Source: Tiliqua scincoides (Eukaryota > Chordata > Lepidosauria > Squamata > Scincidae). From it: a stretch of 64,000 nt of DNA. Shown piece after piece: positions 63,330-64,000 of this stretch. Each line of letters opens with the position of its first letter. Within the stretch, counting starts at the first letter, position 1. The position numbers were made by a program, and so were the translations under genes. The stretch is from contig NC_089824.1 in assembly GCF_035046505.1 (NCBI RefSeq), positions 224,458,244 to 224,522,243 of the forward strand. Reading direction: 5' to 3'. Below the pieces are notes generated by a model. That model saw only the letters and a list, made by a program, of their open reading frames with translations. It was not told the DNA's origin and did no database searches.

Positions 63330-64000
63330 GAGCCCAGGGTATGGGGGCGAGCCTGCCTGGCGAGCCTTGGCCGCAGGGGCGGGCGGGCGTTCAGCCAGGA
63401 GCCCGGTCTCCCCGGCCGGCCGGCGAGTGCTCGCGGCGCCCCAGCACAAACACTGGATCCGCCCCTGGCCGGACCGAAGACGGGCCTGCAGCCTGGAACG
63501 GGGCGGGCTCGGCCGCCACCCTCGCCGACTCCAATGGGACTTACTTATGAGTAGGCGGGCGGGCGCGGGCGAGGCCCCGAGCCAGGCCCCTGGCCCTCGG
63601 CGCGCGACGCAGGGCCGCACTCTGCGCAGGGGGAGGGCACGGAGCCCGGCGCCGCCCGAGCGAGGGGGCGTCGGGGCCGCAGCCGCAGGACCCGCCTGGA
63701 GAGGCTCTCTGCGGGCCGCAGCGCCGCTGGGCGGCAGGCCGAGCCGCCCGCCCGCCGGAGACCCTCCGCCCAGGCCAGGGGGCTCCGGCCGCGCCCTCTG
63801 CACATGCTCGGAGCCTGCGCTCCTTCCGCCCGCTCGCGTCACCTGCAGGGGCGCCGCTCCGGCTCCGCGCGTCGGCTGGGCTGCCGGACTGCGAGGGCCG
63901 CCGGCTCGATCCGCCTGGCGACGGCGGAACCGCCAATGCGGAGTCACTGCCGCGCTCCTCCCCCCGGCCGCGCTGCTCGGCAGGCAGGCGGTTCGGCTCG
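63330..64000. promoter_or_regulatory. SNX21: CpG island, SNX21 promoter
   Basis: CpG-dense sequence up to the window end. It contains the probable SNX21 first exon and a 25-bp fragment of a dispersed repeat at 63533-63557. Confidence 0.6.
63843..63950 (-). other. SNX21: Candidate noncoding first exon of SNX21
   Basis: A minus-strand donor CTGCAG|GTGACG ends the exon at 63843. It would join the acceptor before 61967, ten bases upstream of the start codon. The 5' limit is estimated. Confidence 0.45.

Overview
The window is a gene-rich, GC-rich stretch of vertebrate nuclear DNA, most likely from a squamate reptile. Evidence: spliced genes with GT-AG introns, six CpG islands, many CR1-clade LINE copies ending in TTCTTATG repeats, tRNA- and 5S-derived SINEs of reptilian type, and small hAT-type elements. 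I cannot name the species.

Gene order and strand match human 20q13.12 read in the opposite direction: PCIF1 5' exon (-, about 1.2 kb, tentative), PLTP (+, 25.0-33.8 kb), CTSA (-, 34.9-40.9 kb), NEURL2 (+, 42.3-45.1 kb), SPATA25 (+, 46.4-48.1 kb), ZSWIM1 (-, 48.9-50.4 kb), ZSWIM3 (-, 53.5-55.3 kb), ACOT8 (+, 56.0-57.8 kb) and SNX21 (-, 58.6-62.0 kb, with a probable noncoding exon near 63.8 kb). I rebuilt all exons by reading splice sites. The predicted proteins are 487 (PLTP), 483 (CTSA), 268 (NEURL2), 279 (SPATA25), 502 (ZSWIM1), 621 or more (ZSWIM3), 317 (ACOT8) and 369 (SNX21) residues. No gene shows an internal break.

Region by region: 1-1.8 kb is a CpG island with two convergent YY1-type sites. 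1.8-22.3 kb has no gene and is rich in LINEs and SINEs, including a three-deep nest (LINE in SINE in CR1) and a nearly intact, 5'-truncated LINE with a 9-bp target duplication. A 5S rRNA-headed SINE at 9.1 kb carries the 3' end of that same LINE family. 22.4-24.4 kb is the PLTP CpG island with a TATA box. 25-64 kb holds the genes, with CR1 and hAT-type insertions confined to introns and intergenic gaps.

The genes are not one pathway. PLTP is a secreted lipid-transfer protein, CTSA a lysosomal carboxypeptidase, NEURL2 a muscle ubiquitin-ligase adaptor, ACOT8 a peroxisomal thioesterase and SNX21 a PX-domain endosomal protein. ZSWIM1 and ZSWIM3 are tandem paralogues that look transposase-derived, and SPATA25 is a testis-associated protein of unknown activity. 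CTSA/NEURL2 and ZSWIM3/ACOT8 are divergent pairs. PLTP/CTSA, SPATA25/ZSWIM1 and ACOT8/SNX21 are convergent pairs.
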